Assembly: GCA_002314885.1 (NCBI GenBank)
Contig: DCHT01000013.1
Span: forward strand, 7,857-35,420
DNA length: 27,564 nt
Direction: 5' to 3'
From: Bacteroidales bacterium UBA1745
GTDB lineage: Bacteria > Bacteroidota > Bacteroidia > Bacteroidales > UBA932
Both the position numbers and the translations under genes were made by a program. Shown in pieces: positions 1 through 8,145 of the stretch. The first letter of the stretch is position 1. The number at the start of each line of letters is the position of its first letter. A model generated the notes under the pieces. That model was not told where the DNA came from. It was given only the letters and a program-made list of their open reading frames with translations, and did not search any database.

Positions 1-2
1 TA

Positions 3-473
3 TATGGTGTCACCAACAACGCCTGGTTCTGGTGGGGTAAAGGCGGCGCCGAAGCCTGCAAGCAGCTCTACAAGCTGATGAGGGACACCTTCGAAAAGAC
101 CTATGGCCTGAACAACCTCATCTGGGTGTGGACCCTGGACGTCAACCAGGCCAGCAAGGCAGAATGGGCAGACTGGTATCCGGGCGACGATTATGTGGAC
201 ATAGTCGGCACCGACATATACGAAGAAAACACAGCTGCAAAACCTGATCACTATCAGGCCTGCGTGAACCTCACAAAAGGCAAGAAACTTGTAGCGATCA
301 GCGAATGCGGAAACATACCTGACCCGGAACTCTGCATCAAGGACGGAGAAAAATGGAGCTGGTTTATGGTGTGGTCCAGCACAGCATACAAACTCAATAC
401 TGATGAATACTGGAAGCAGCTTATGGACAGCCAGAAATGCCTGAGCCGTGAGAATATGACTTCCCTGAAATAG
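3..473 (+). CDS. GH26 endo-beta-1,4-mannanase, C-terminal part (5' end outside window)
   Basis: Open from the first bases of the window (frame starting at base 3) to a TAG stop, giving 156 visible residues. The fragment begins just after where GH26 enzymes carry their acid/base Glu and shows the family's WFWWG stretch (visible residues 8-12), then NLIWVWTLD, WYPGDDYVDIVGTDIY and ISECG. The Glu of ISECG (visible residue 101) fits the family nucleophile. GH26 enzymes of this kind cut internal beta-1,4-mannosidic bonds of mannan or glucomannan. The acid/base residue and any signal peptide or lipobox are off the window, so cellular location cannot be read, though a secreted or surface enzyme is expected. 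It ends six bases before the next gene and so belongs to the same operon. Family call is firm; exact substrate is inferred from the motifs and the neighbours. Confidence 0.88.
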   Translation, partial: YGVTNNAWFWWGKGGAEACKQLYKLMRDTFEKTYGLNNLIWVWTLDVNQASKAEWADWYPGDDYVDIVGTDIYEENTAAKPDHYQACVNLTKGKKLVAISECGNIPDPELCIKDGEKWSWFMVWSSTAYKLNTDEYWKQLMDSQKCLSRENMTSLK

Positions 474-479
474 AACGAA

Positions 480-2081
480 ATGAATTATAGAACGATTTTT
501 ATCGCACTCCTCGCTGCGGCGAGCGTATCCTGCTCAAAGCCTGCACCTGAACCGACAAAGGTTGCAGGTCCGAAGTTAGTCAGCACAAAGCCGGCTGACG
601 GCACCACTGACGTGTCCCTTTCGGCAATGTCTGTAGTATTCACCTACGACCAGAACATAAAGTGCCCGCTTGAGAACAAGAGCAAGATCACCATCTCACC
701 GTCAGCCACCATCGTATCCATAGGCTCATACGGCACCGACCTCACCATCAGCATCGACGGCCTCGAAGGCGAGACGACCTACACTGTCACCGTTCCTGCA
801 GAGACTGTTCTCGGCTTCAAGAGCAACCAGGACGGAGCAGCTGCAGCGAGCATCAAATTCACCACAAAGGCCGCTCCTGTAGTGATTCCGCCAGTAGATC
901 CTGACGTCCTCCCTACCAAGGGCAGCAGCATAGCGTGGCAGATGGCAGACAAAATCGGCGCAGGATGGAACCTGGGCAACCAGATGGACGCGAGCGTGAA
1001 CGACGTGGCAAATGAGACCTGCTGGGGCAACCCTAAATGTACCCAGGCGACCTTCACTGCCCTCAAGGAAGCCGGTTTCAAGACCGTCAGGGTGCCTATC
1101 ACCTGGATGGGACACATCGGAGCAGCACCTGAATATACAGTAGAAAAAGCCTGGATGGACCGAGTTGCCGAGATCGTGGGCTATGCCGAGAAGGCAGGCC
1201 TCAACTGCATCATCAACACCCATCACGACGAAAACCACGATCAAAGCGCAGCACACTGGCAGGACATCAAGGCTGCAGTAGGCGACGCCAAGAAGAATGC
1301 CGAAATCAGAGCAGAAATCAAGGCTCTGTGGGGCCAGATCGCCGAAAAGTTCAAGAACAAAGGCGAATGGCTCATCTTCGAGGGCTTCAACGAAATCAAC
1401 GACGGCGGATGGGGCTGGAGCGATGCCTTCAAGGCAAATCCTCAGGCTCAGTACGACATACTCAACGACTGGAACCAGGACTTCGTGGACGCAGTACGCG
1501 CCACAGGCGGCAACAACGCCACCAGATGGCTCGGCATCGCGGGGTATGCAGCCAACCCTACCTTTACTATGAACGGCCTCGTGCTGCCTAAGGACAGCGC
1601 AGAAAACAGGCTGATGGTCGCAGTGCATTGCTATGACCCAGCTAGCTTCTGCGGCGCCGGCACCACCGGAATATACGAGGAATGGGGTCACACCGGAGTC
1701 ACCAAACCTACTGATGACGAGAGGAGCCTGCGCACCACTATGGCAAAACTCTACGCCGCCTACGTTGAAAGAGGCATCCCTTGCTACTTCGGCGAGTGCG
1801 GCTGCGTGAACAAGACCAGCGAAAAAGGCATCAAGTTCCAGAAATACTATCTCGAATATTTCAGCAAGGCAGCCGACAGCTACGGTATTCCTTGCATCAT
1901 CTGGGACAACGGTATAGGTTCCTCCAAAGACAATGAAGCATTCGGATATATCAACCACGGCACAGGTGCATATATCGAAAACGGCTCCACCGTCATACCT
2001 GGCTTCATCAAAGGCCAGAACGACACAAGTACAAGCTACACCCTCGACAAGGTATATTCAAGTGCCCCTAGCGTGAATTAA
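480..2081 (+). CDS. GH5 endo-beta-glucanase/mannanase lipoprotein with N-terminal Ig-like domain
   Basis: 533 residues. A type II signal peptide ends in AASVSC, so Cys18 is the likely lipidated residue and the enzyme is probably outer-membrane anchored. Residues about 30-130 resemble a bacterial Ig-like (Big_5 type) domain (PADGTTDVSLSAMSVVFTYD, TYTVTVP). A short Pro-rich linker leads to a GH5 catalytic domain (about 150-520) starting at GAGWNLGNQMDA. The acid/base is Glu305 in FEGFNEI and the nucleophile Glu439 in YFGECG; the His pair THHDE is also present. The IFEGFNEI style recalls subfamily 4 (endoglucanase, xyloglucanase, some mannanase activity), but this is not proven. With GH26 it would perform the first chain cuts at the cell surface. 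Lies 6 bases after GH26 and 15 before GH130. Fold certain, substrate uncertain. Confidence 0.88.
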   Translation: MNYRTIFIALLAAASVSCSKPAPEPTKVAGPKLVSTKPADGTTDVSLSAMSVVFTYDQNIKCPLENKSKITISPSATIVSIGSYGTDLTISIDGLEGETTYTVTVPAETVLGFKSNQDGAAAASIKFTTKAAPVVIPPVDPDVLPTKGSSIAWQMADKIGAGWNLGNQMDASVNDVANETCWGNPKCTQATFTALKEAGFKTVRVPITWMGHIGAAPEYTVEKAWMDRVAEIVGYAEKAGLNCIINTHHDENHDQSAAHWQDIKAAVGDAKKNAEIRAEIKALWGQIAEKFKNKGEWLIFEGFNEINDGGWGWSDAFKANPQAQYDILNDWNQDFVDAVRATGGNNATRWLGIAGYAANPTFTMNGLVLPKDSAENRLMVAVHCYDPASFCGAGTTGIYEEWGHTGVTKPTDDERSLRTTMAKLYAAYVERGIPCYFGECGCVNKTSEKGIKFQKYYLEYFSKAADSYGIPCIIWDNGIGSSKDNEAFGYINHGTGAYIENGSTVIPGFIKGQNDTSTSYTLDKVYSSAPSVN

Positions 2082-2096
2082 AACTAAACAACCGAT

Positions 2097-3257
2097 ATGA
2101 ATTACAAAGAAAGACTGCAGTGGCTGGAAGATAGGCAGGAAGCCCTTCTGACCCGTAAGAATGAGCCCGTTTACGTAAACGGAGTTTATGAACGATACAA
2201 ATACCCAATTTTAACAGCAGAACACGCTCCCCTCTTCTGGAGGTATGATCTCGACGAGAAGACCAACCCATATCTTATGGAGCGCTTCGGTATCCACGCT
2301 GCCTTCAACAGCGGTGCCATCAAGCTCGCCGACCACAGGTATGTGCTCGTAGTCAGAGTCGAAGGAGCTGACCGCAAGTCATTCTTCGCAGTTGCAGAGA
2401 GCCCTAACGGCGTGGACAACTTCCATTTCTGGGAGCGTCCTATCACTATGCCTGAATACGGCGAGCCTGCCACCAATGTCTATGATATGAGAGTCGTGAA
2501 GCACGAGGACGGCTGGATCTACGGTCTGTTCTGCGTGGAAAGAAAGGACCACAGCGCTGAGGGCGACCTCTCTGCAGCGACCGCGGCCTGCGGCATCGCA
2601 CGCACAAAGGACCTCATCAACTGGGAGAGGCTTCCGGACCTCGAGTCCCGCTCACAGCAGCGCAACGTCTGTCTCCACCCTGAGTTCGTGGACGGCAAAT
2701 ATGCCCTCTACACCCGTCCTCAGGACGGTTTCATCGACGCAGGCAGCGGCGGCGGAATCGGCTGGACCCTCATCGACGATATGACCAAGGCCGTGGTGAC
2801 CGAGGAGAAGATCATCTCCGAGCGCCACTACCACACCATCACTGAGGTGAAGAACGGAGAAGGTCCTGCCCCTATCAAGACTTCCAAGGGCTGGCTCCAT
2901 CTCGCACACGGCGTACGCGGCTGCGCTTCAGGCCTCCGATATGTACTTTATATGTATATGACTTCCCTCGAGGATCCTTCAAAGGTCATCGCAGCCCCTG
3001 CCGGCTTCTTCATCGCCCCTGACGGCGAGGAGTACATCGGCGACGTGATGAACGTGACCTTCGCAAACGGATGGATCGAGGACGCAGACGGCACCGTCTA
3101 TGTTTATTACGCTTCATCCGACACCAGGATGCACGTGGCCACCTCGACTGTGGACCGTCTCGTGGACTACTGTATGAACACTGAGCCTGACGGCTTCCGC
3201 ACAGGACTCAGCGTGGAGCGCCTCAACAGACTCATCGACAAGAACCTCAACAAGTAA
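2097..3257 (+). CDS. GH130 4-O-beta-D-mannosyl-D-glucose phosphorylase
   Basis: 386 residues with no signal peptide, hence cytosolic. The protein matches the GH130 five-bladed propeller, subfamily 1 type: residues such as HAAFNSGAIKL, YDMRVVKHEDGWIYG, RNVCLHPEFVDGKYALYTRPQDGF and ISERHYHTITEVKNG. The Asp in YDMRVV is residue 130, in the place of the catalytic Asp131 of the Bacteroides fragilis enzyme. The known reaction turns beta-1,4-mannosyl-glucose plus phosphate into alpha-mannose-1-phosphate and glucose, saving ATP. It therefore handles the hetero-disaccharide released from glucomannan or made from mannobiose by an epimerase; no epimerase is seen in the window. Sits 4 bases before the transporter gene, suggesting linked supply of substrate. 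Confidence 0.92.
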   Translation: MNYKERLQWLEDRQEALLTRKNEPVYVNGVYERYKYPILTAEHAPLFWRYDLDEKTNPYLMERFGIHAAFNSGAIKLADHRYVLVVRVEGADRKSFFAVAESPNGVDNFHFWERPITMPEYGEPATNVYDMRVVKHEDGWIYGLFCVERKDHSAEGDLSAATAACGIARTKDLINWERLPDLESRSQQRNVCLHPEFVDGKYALYTRPQDGFIDAGSGGGIGWTLIDDMTKAVVTEEKIISERHYHTITEVKNGEGPAPIKTSKGWLHLAHGVRGCASGLRYVLYMYMTSLEDPSKVIAAPAGFFIAPDGEEYIGDVMNVTFANGWIEDADGTVYVYYASSDTRMHVATSTVDRLVDYCMNTEPDGFRTGLSVERLNRLIDKNLNK

Positions 3258-3261
3258 AGAT

Positions 3262-5688
3262 ATGGCAAGCACCAAAGTCTCAATAAGCGAGAAGATAGCA
3301 TACGCCCTTGGCGACGCAGCTGCGGGTGGTATCGTATGGAAGGTAATGTCCATCGCATTCCCCCTCTTCTTCACCAATATCTTCGGTCTCAGTTTCGCCG
3401 ACGCAGCGGCTCTGATGCTCGTGGCACGCCTCTTCGACGTGGTCACCGACCCTATTATGGGCAGCCTCGCAGACCGCACCCAGTCCCGCTGGGGCACCTA
3501 TCGCCCTTGGCTCATCTTCGGTGCTCTTCCGCTCGGTCTCATCTTCGCCCTGCTGCTCTACACGCCTGATCTCGGCCCTGTAGGCAAGCGTGTATATGCA
3601 TACGCCCTCTATCTCCTTATGATGGCTGTGTACACCGCAGTGAACGTGCCTTACGGTTCCCTCCTCGGTGTGATGACCGACGACGACAACGAGAAGAACC
3701 AGTTCTCCTCCTACCGTATGGTCGGTGCATACGCAATGGGCTTCGTGACCCTGCTCTCCTTCCCATATCTCCAGAAGATGGTAGGCGGCAGCGATGCACA
3801 CCAGTACGCAGTGCTCGGCGCCATTCTCGGTGGTCTCGCGGCAGTGCTGACCCTCGTCTGCGGCCTCTGCACAAAGGAGCGCCTCAAACCGGTCAGGGCT
3901 GAGAAATACTCCGCAAAGCAGTTCGTGGACCTGGTCAAGAACAAACCTTGGCTCATCCTCACCGCAGCAGGAATCTGCACCAACTTCTTCAACGGCTTCC
4001 GCTATGCAGTGGTAGGCTATATGATTGACTACTGCCTCGACGGCAACGTGACCGTGGGATCCCTCATCATCAACTACACCGTGCTGATGGCATTCGGCGA
4101 GGTAACCTGTATGATCTTCGGCGGACTCTCGCCTAAGTTCACCACCCTCGTGGGCTCCAAGAGGGGCGCATTCATCGGCGCTGCACTCATCTGCATCGTC
4201 ACTTCCGTGCTCTTCTTCTTCATTCCTATGGACGCTGCGTGGATCTGGGCAATGGTAGTAATGGTTGTGCTCACCTCCGTGGGCATCGGCCTCTATTCCC
4301 CACTCCTCTGGAGTATGTACTCCGACGTGGCCGACTATTCCACTGAGAAGTACGGTACCTCTTCAACAGGTCTCATCTTCTCTTCCGGAACTATGGCCCA
4401 GAAGCTCGGAACCGCCATCTCAGGCTCCCTCATCGCCCTTCTCCTGGGCCTTGCAGGCGCAAATATGATTACCGACGAAATGGGCAACACATCCATCGAC
4501 CCTGCGTCCGTGACCGACTCCGTACGCACTATGGTATGGTCTCTCTTCTCCCTCATCCCTGCAGTGATCGCGGCTATTATGGCCCTGCTCGCATATATCT
4601 TCCCAATCAGGAAGAAGATGGGTCCTATGCAGACCAAGAAGCTCATCGTCCTGGCCGTCATCTTCGGACTTATTGCAGGCGCAGCCTTCCTGCTGCCTAA
4701 GCACAAGACCGCCCCTGCAGCACCGGAAGTTCCGGCACTCCAGGTCAACGGCACTCAGCTCTATGCGGGCGAAGAAGCAGTCTGCTTCAGCGGAGTCAGC
4801 TACGGCTGGCACAACATCTGGCCTCGTTTCTACAATGAGAAGTCAGTGGCGACCCTCAACGCAATGGGCGTGAAGATCGTGCGCGCAGCAATCGGTTCAG
4901 ACGACATCGCAAAGAGCGACAACCCTGGCATTCACGGCGGTTACAAAGAAGAGCCGGAATATGCCCTGGAGCACCTCTACAACGTGATTGACGGTGCAAT
5001 CGCAAACGGAATGTACGTCATCGTCGACTGGCATTCCCACGTGACCTACAAGGAACTTGCAGGCGAATTCTTCAGAACTGTCGCAAGCAAGTACAAGGGC
5101 GTGCCTAACGTCATCTACGAGCTCTACAACGAGCCTGTATGCTTCTCATTCGAGGACGGCAGCGAGAACAAGTACGCCGACCTCGGCAACCCTGAGAAGA
5201 TGGACGAGTACTGGGCAATGCTCAAGGACTACGCAGAGTATCTCATAGGCGAAATCACCGCCGCAAGCGAGAGCGAGCCTCTCATCCTTATGGGCTGCCC
5301 ATCCTGGGACCAGAGGATAGACCTGCCTGTCAAGAATCCTGTAGAGGGTTACGACAACCTGATGTACACCGTGCATTTCTATGCCGCCACACATAAGGAC
5401 GAGCTCCGCAATGCAACCCAGGCCGCAGTCAATGCCGGTCTCCCTGTATTCATATCCGAGTGCGCAGCCTGCGAGGCCAGCGGCGACGGTCCTATGGATA
5501 TGGAATCCTGGGCAGCTTGGGACAAGCTTGCTAAGGATAACGGCATCTCTATGATGGTATGGAGCCTCTCCGACAAGGACGAGACCTGCTCTATGCTCAC
5601 CAAGGAAGCCAGCAGCGAAGGACCGTGGAGCGAGAGCGTAGGCAAGCCTTGGGGCCTTGTCGTCGCAGATTGGGTAAGTAGAAACTAA
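3262..5688 (+). CDS. GPH-family sugar:cation symporter fused to a C-terminal GH5_2 endoglucanase domain
   Basis: One uninterrupted frame of 808 residues. Residues 1-453 are a full-length GPH (MelB-like, MFS) transporter with about 12 membrane segments; Asp59 and Asp63 in RLFDVVTDP have the four-residue spacing of the MelB cation-site Asp pair. A basic stretch (RKKMGPMQTKK) is followed by a further hydrophobic segment, residues 461-478, and an Ala/Pro-rich linker. Residues about 495-808 are a complete GH5 subfamily-2 endo-beta-1,4-glucanase: VIVDWHSH, YELYNEP with acid/base Glu624, VHFYAATH, FISECAA with nucleophile Glu733, and WSLSDKDE. GPH carriers have a cytosolic C-terminus, so the 13th segment should place the enzyme in the periplasm, tethered to the carrier. 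Residues 456-478 look like a former signal peptide of a free GH5; ATGs at 4618 (after AGGAAGAAG) and 4627 could also start a separate enzyme. Genes either side are disaccharide phosphorylases. Confidence 0.9.
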   Translation: MASTKVSISEKIAYALGDAAAGGIVWKVMSIAFPLFFTNIFGLSFADAAALMLVARLFDVVTDPIMGSLADRTQSRWGTYRPWLIFGALPLGLIFALLLYTPDLGPVGKRVYAYALYLLMMAVYTAVNVPYGSLLGVMTDDDNEKNQFSSYRMVGAYAMGFVTLLSFPYLQKMVGGSDAHQYAVLGAILGGLAAVLTLVCGLCTKERLKPVRAEKYSAKQFVDLVKNKPWLILTAAGICTNFFNGFRYAVVGYMIDYCLDGNVTVGSLIINYTVLMAFGEVTCMIFGGLSPKFTTLVGSKRGAFIGAALICIVTSVLFFFIPMDAAWIWAMVVMVVLTSVGIGLYSPLLWSMYSDVADYSTEKYGTSSTGLIFSSGTMAQKLGTAISGSLIALLLGLAGANMITDEMGNTSIDPASVTDSVRTMVWSLFSLIPAVIAAIMALLAYIFPIRKKMGPMQTKKLIVLAVIFGLIAGAAFLLPKHKTAPAAPEVPALQVNGTQLYAGEEAVCFSGVSYGWHNIWPRFYNEKSVATLNAMGVKIVRAAIGSDDIAKSDNPGIHGGYKEEPEYALEHLYNVIDGAIANGMYVIVDWHSHVTYKELAGEFFRTVASKYKGVPNVIYELYNEPVCFSFEDGSENKYADLGNPEKMDEYWAMLKDYAEYLIGEITAASESEPLILMGCPSWDQRIDLPVKNPVEGYDNLMYTVHFYAATHKDELRNATQAAVNAGLPVFISECAACEASGDGPMDMESWAAWDKLAKDNGISMMVWSLSDKDETCSMLTKEASSEGPWSESVGKPWGLVVADWVSRN

Positions 5689-5703
5689 TAGTAATATATA
5701 GAT

Positions 5704-8145
5704 ATGTCTAAGAGACAGTATGGACACTTCGAAGACCTCACAAGGGAATTCGTAATCACCGATCCGGCCACCCCCTGGCCTTGGATCAACTACCTGGGCA
5801 CCCAGGAGTTCTTCTCGCTGATATCCGGCACTGCCGGCGGTTACAGCTTCTTCCGCGACGCAAAGTTCCGTCGCCTCACCCGCTACCGTTACAACGGAGT
5901 CCCTATGGATGCGGGCGGACGTTACTTCTACATCAAGGACGGAGAAAAGGTATGGAACCCTGGATGGAAGCCTTGCAAGACCAGGCTCGACAGCTATGAG
6001 TGCCGTCACGGTATGGGCTACACCCGCATCACCGGTTCCCTCGATTCCCTCGAGGCATCCGTGCTCTTCTTCGTACCTGTGGGTATGAACTGCGAGGTGC
6101 AGAAGATGACTCTGACCAACAAGGGCAACGCAAAGAAGGCCTTCTCCCTCTATTCATTCGAGGAATGGTGCCTCTGGAATGCGGCCACCGATATGGAGAA
6201 CTTCCAGCGCAACTTCTCCACCGGAGAGGTGGAAATCGAAGGCAGCACCATATACCATAAGACCGAATACCGCGAAAGGCGCGACCATTTCGCATTCTAC
6301 AGCGTAAACGCGCCATTGGACGGTTTCGACACCGACAGGGAGAGCTTCGTGGGCCTCTACAACGGCTTCGACGCTCCTGAGTGCGTGCTCGCCGGCATTT
6401 CCAAGAACAGCGTGGCACACGGCTGGAGCCCTATCGCCTCCCACCGTATCGACCTCATGCTCGAGCCTGGCGAAAGCCGCGACCTCGTGTTCGTACTAGG
6501 TTACGTGGAGATGCCTCAGGATGAGAAATTCGACAGCGAGGCACATCCGGAGATACTCAACTCCTGCTCAGCCCTCGTGAACAAGAAGGTCGCCCACGCA
6601 ATGATCGCACGTCTCGACACCACTGAGAAGGTGGACGCCGAATTCGCTGCCCTCAACGCATATTGGGACAAGCTCCTGAGCCGCTACAGCGTGGAAACCG
6701 AGAGCGAGGAACTCAACCGTATGGTCAATATCTGGAACCAGTACCAGTGTATGGTGACCTTCAATATGTCCAGGTCCGCGTCCTTCTTCGAGAGCGGCAT
6801 CGGACGCGGTATGGGTTTCCGCGACTCCAACCAGGACCTCGTGGGCTTCGTACATCAGATTCCAGAGCGTGCCCGCGAGAGGATAATCGACATCGCTTCC
6901 ACCCAGTTCCCTGACGGCGGCTGCTACCATCAGTACCAGCCTCTGACCAAGAGGGGCAACAACGACATAGGCGGCGGCTTCAACGACGACCCTATGTGGC
7001 TCATCTTCGGAACCGTGGCATATATAAAGGAAAGCGGCGACCTCGGAATCCTCGACCACCCTACCCCTTACGACAACCAGCCAGGCAGCGAAAAGCCGCT
7101 TATGGATCACCTGAGAGTGTCTTTCAGGCACGTGACCGACAACCTCGGCCCTCACGGTCTGCCGCTCATCGGACGCGCCGACTGGAACGACTGCCTCAAC
7201 CTCAACTGCTTCTCCAACGACCCTAACGAGTCCTTCCAGACCACCGAGAACAACAGCGTGGGCAGCAAAGCCGAGTCGCTGATGATCGCAGGTCAGTTCG
7301 TGTTCTGCGGAAACCAGTATCTCGAGCTCCTCGAATACGTCCAGAAGGCTCAGGGCAAGGATATGTCCGCCGAGATCGCAGAGGTGAAGAAGGCCGTTGC
7401 GGATATGGTCGAAGCAGTCGAGAAATACGGCTGGGACGGCGAATGGTTCCTCCGCGCATACGATTTCTACGGCAACAAGATAGGCTCCAGCGAAAGCGAG
7501 GGCAGCAAGATATTCATCGAGAGCCAGGGCTGGTGCACTATGGCAGCCATCGGTGCGGAGAAAGGCCTCTGCGACAAGGCGCTCGACAGTTCCAAGGCTA
7601 TGCTCGACAGCGAGCACGGTATGGTGCTCAACTACCCTGCCTTCACCAAGTACCACATCGAGTACGGTGAGATCTCATCCTATCCTCAGGGCTACAAGGA
7701 GAACGGCGGCATCTTCTGCCACAACAATCCTTGGGTAATCATAGGCGAGGTCGTAGCCGGCCGCGCAGAAGATGCCTGGGACCACTATAAGAAGATATGT
7801 CCTGCATTCAACCGCGACCAGGAACTCCACAAGGTAGAGCCTTACGTATATTGCCAGATGGTGGCCGGAAAGGAAGCCGCCCGTCCTGGCGAAGGCAAGA
7901 ACAGCTGGCTCACAGGCACAGCAGCCTGGAACTGGTATCTCGCCTCCTACTGGCTGCTCGGCGTGAAGCCTTGCTACGACGGCCTGCTCATCGAGCCTTG
8001 TCTGCCGGAGGGCATTAAGAACTACAAGGTCCGCCGCGTCTTCCGCGACGCTGTGTACAATATAGATGTACATATCAGCGGCAAGGGAGGAAGTCAGTTC
8101 ATTCCTTACTCACCAGGCGAACATTCAATCAAGATAGAGCTTTGA
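5704..8145 (+). CDS. GH94 cellobiose phosphorylase
   Basis: 813 residues, the usual length of cellobiose phosphorylases, with no signal peptide, so cytosolic. Seen: N-terminal GHFEDLTREFVITDPATPWPW, the beta-sandwich part with YRYNGVPMDAGGRYFYI, the helical (alpha/alpha)6 barrel with GIGRGMGFRDSNQDLVGF, PDGGCYHQYQPLTKRGN and GRADWNDCLNL. The Asp of WND in that last motif (Asp496) is the likely general acid; Asp493 is the other candidate. The reaction is cellobiose plus phosphate to alpha-glucose-1-phosphate and glucose. It is the natural acceptor of cellobiose made by the GH5_2 domain of the preceding transporter fusion and moved in by it. Fifteen bases after that gene, and its stop overlaps the start of the GH2 gene. 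The N-terminal PATPWPW and GRADWNDCLN style favour cellobiose over cellodextrin or chitobiose, but substrate is inferred. Confidence 0.93.
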   Translation: MSKRQYGHFEDLTREFVITDPATPWPWINYLGTQEFFSLISGTAGGYSFFRDAKFRRLTRYRYNGVPMDAGGRYFYIKDGEKVWNPGWKPCKTRLDSYECRHGMGYTRITGSLDSLEASVLFFVPVGMNCEVQKMTLTNKGNAKKAFSLYSFEEWCLWNAATDMENFQRNFSTGEVEIEGSTIYHKTEYRERRDHFAFYSVNAPLDGFDTDRESFVGLYNGFDAPECVLAGISKNSVAHGWSPIASHRIDLMLEPGESRDLVFVLGYVEMPQDEKFDSEAHPEILNSCSALVNKKVAHAMIARLDTTEKVDAEFAALNAYWDKLLSRYSVETESEELNRMVNIWNQYQCMVTFNMSRSASFFESGIGRGMGFRDSNQDLVGFVHQIPERARERIIDIASTQFPDGGCYHQYQPLTKRGNNDIGGGFNDDPMWLIFGTVAYIKESGDLGILDHPTPYDNQPGSEKPLMDHLRVSFRHVTDNLGPHGLPLIGRADWNDCLNLNCFSNDPNESFQTTENNSVGSKAESLMIAGQFVFCGNQYLELLEYVQKAQGKDMSAEIAEVKKAVADMVEAVEKYGWDGEWFLRAYDFYGNKIGSSESEGSKIFIESQGWCTMAAIGAEKGLCDKALDSSKAMLDSEHGMVLNYPAFTKYHIEYGEISSYPQGYKENGGIFCHNNPWVIIGEVVAGRAEDAWDHYKKICPAFNRDQELHKVEPYVYCQMVAGKEAARPGEGKNSWLTGTAAWNWYLASYWLLGVKPCYDGLLIEPCLPEGIKNYKVRRVFRDAVYNIDVHISGKGGSQFIPYSPGEHSIKIEL

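Noticed and set aside
726..1958. 410-residue open frame on the minus strand opposite the GH5 lipoprotein gene
   Set aside because: It is a shadow frame: the plus strand carries the full GH5 with catalytic motifs. The long minus frame is rich in Cys, His and Val and results from C-ending codons on the plus strand.
4560..4700. Frameshift or assembly join at the transporter/GH5 boundary
   Set aside because: The frame is continuous, codon choice is the same on both sides, and the added membrane span makes the fusion workable. Read-level proof is still not available here.
5146..6009. 287-residue minus-strand frame across the fusion and GH94 genes
   Set aside because: It spans the junction of two certain plus-strand genes and shows no recognisable domain.
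6568..7656. 362-residue minus-strand frame inside GH94
   Set aside because: No family motif, no promoter or start signal, and it lies fully within a well-supported GH94 gene; same codon-bias effect.
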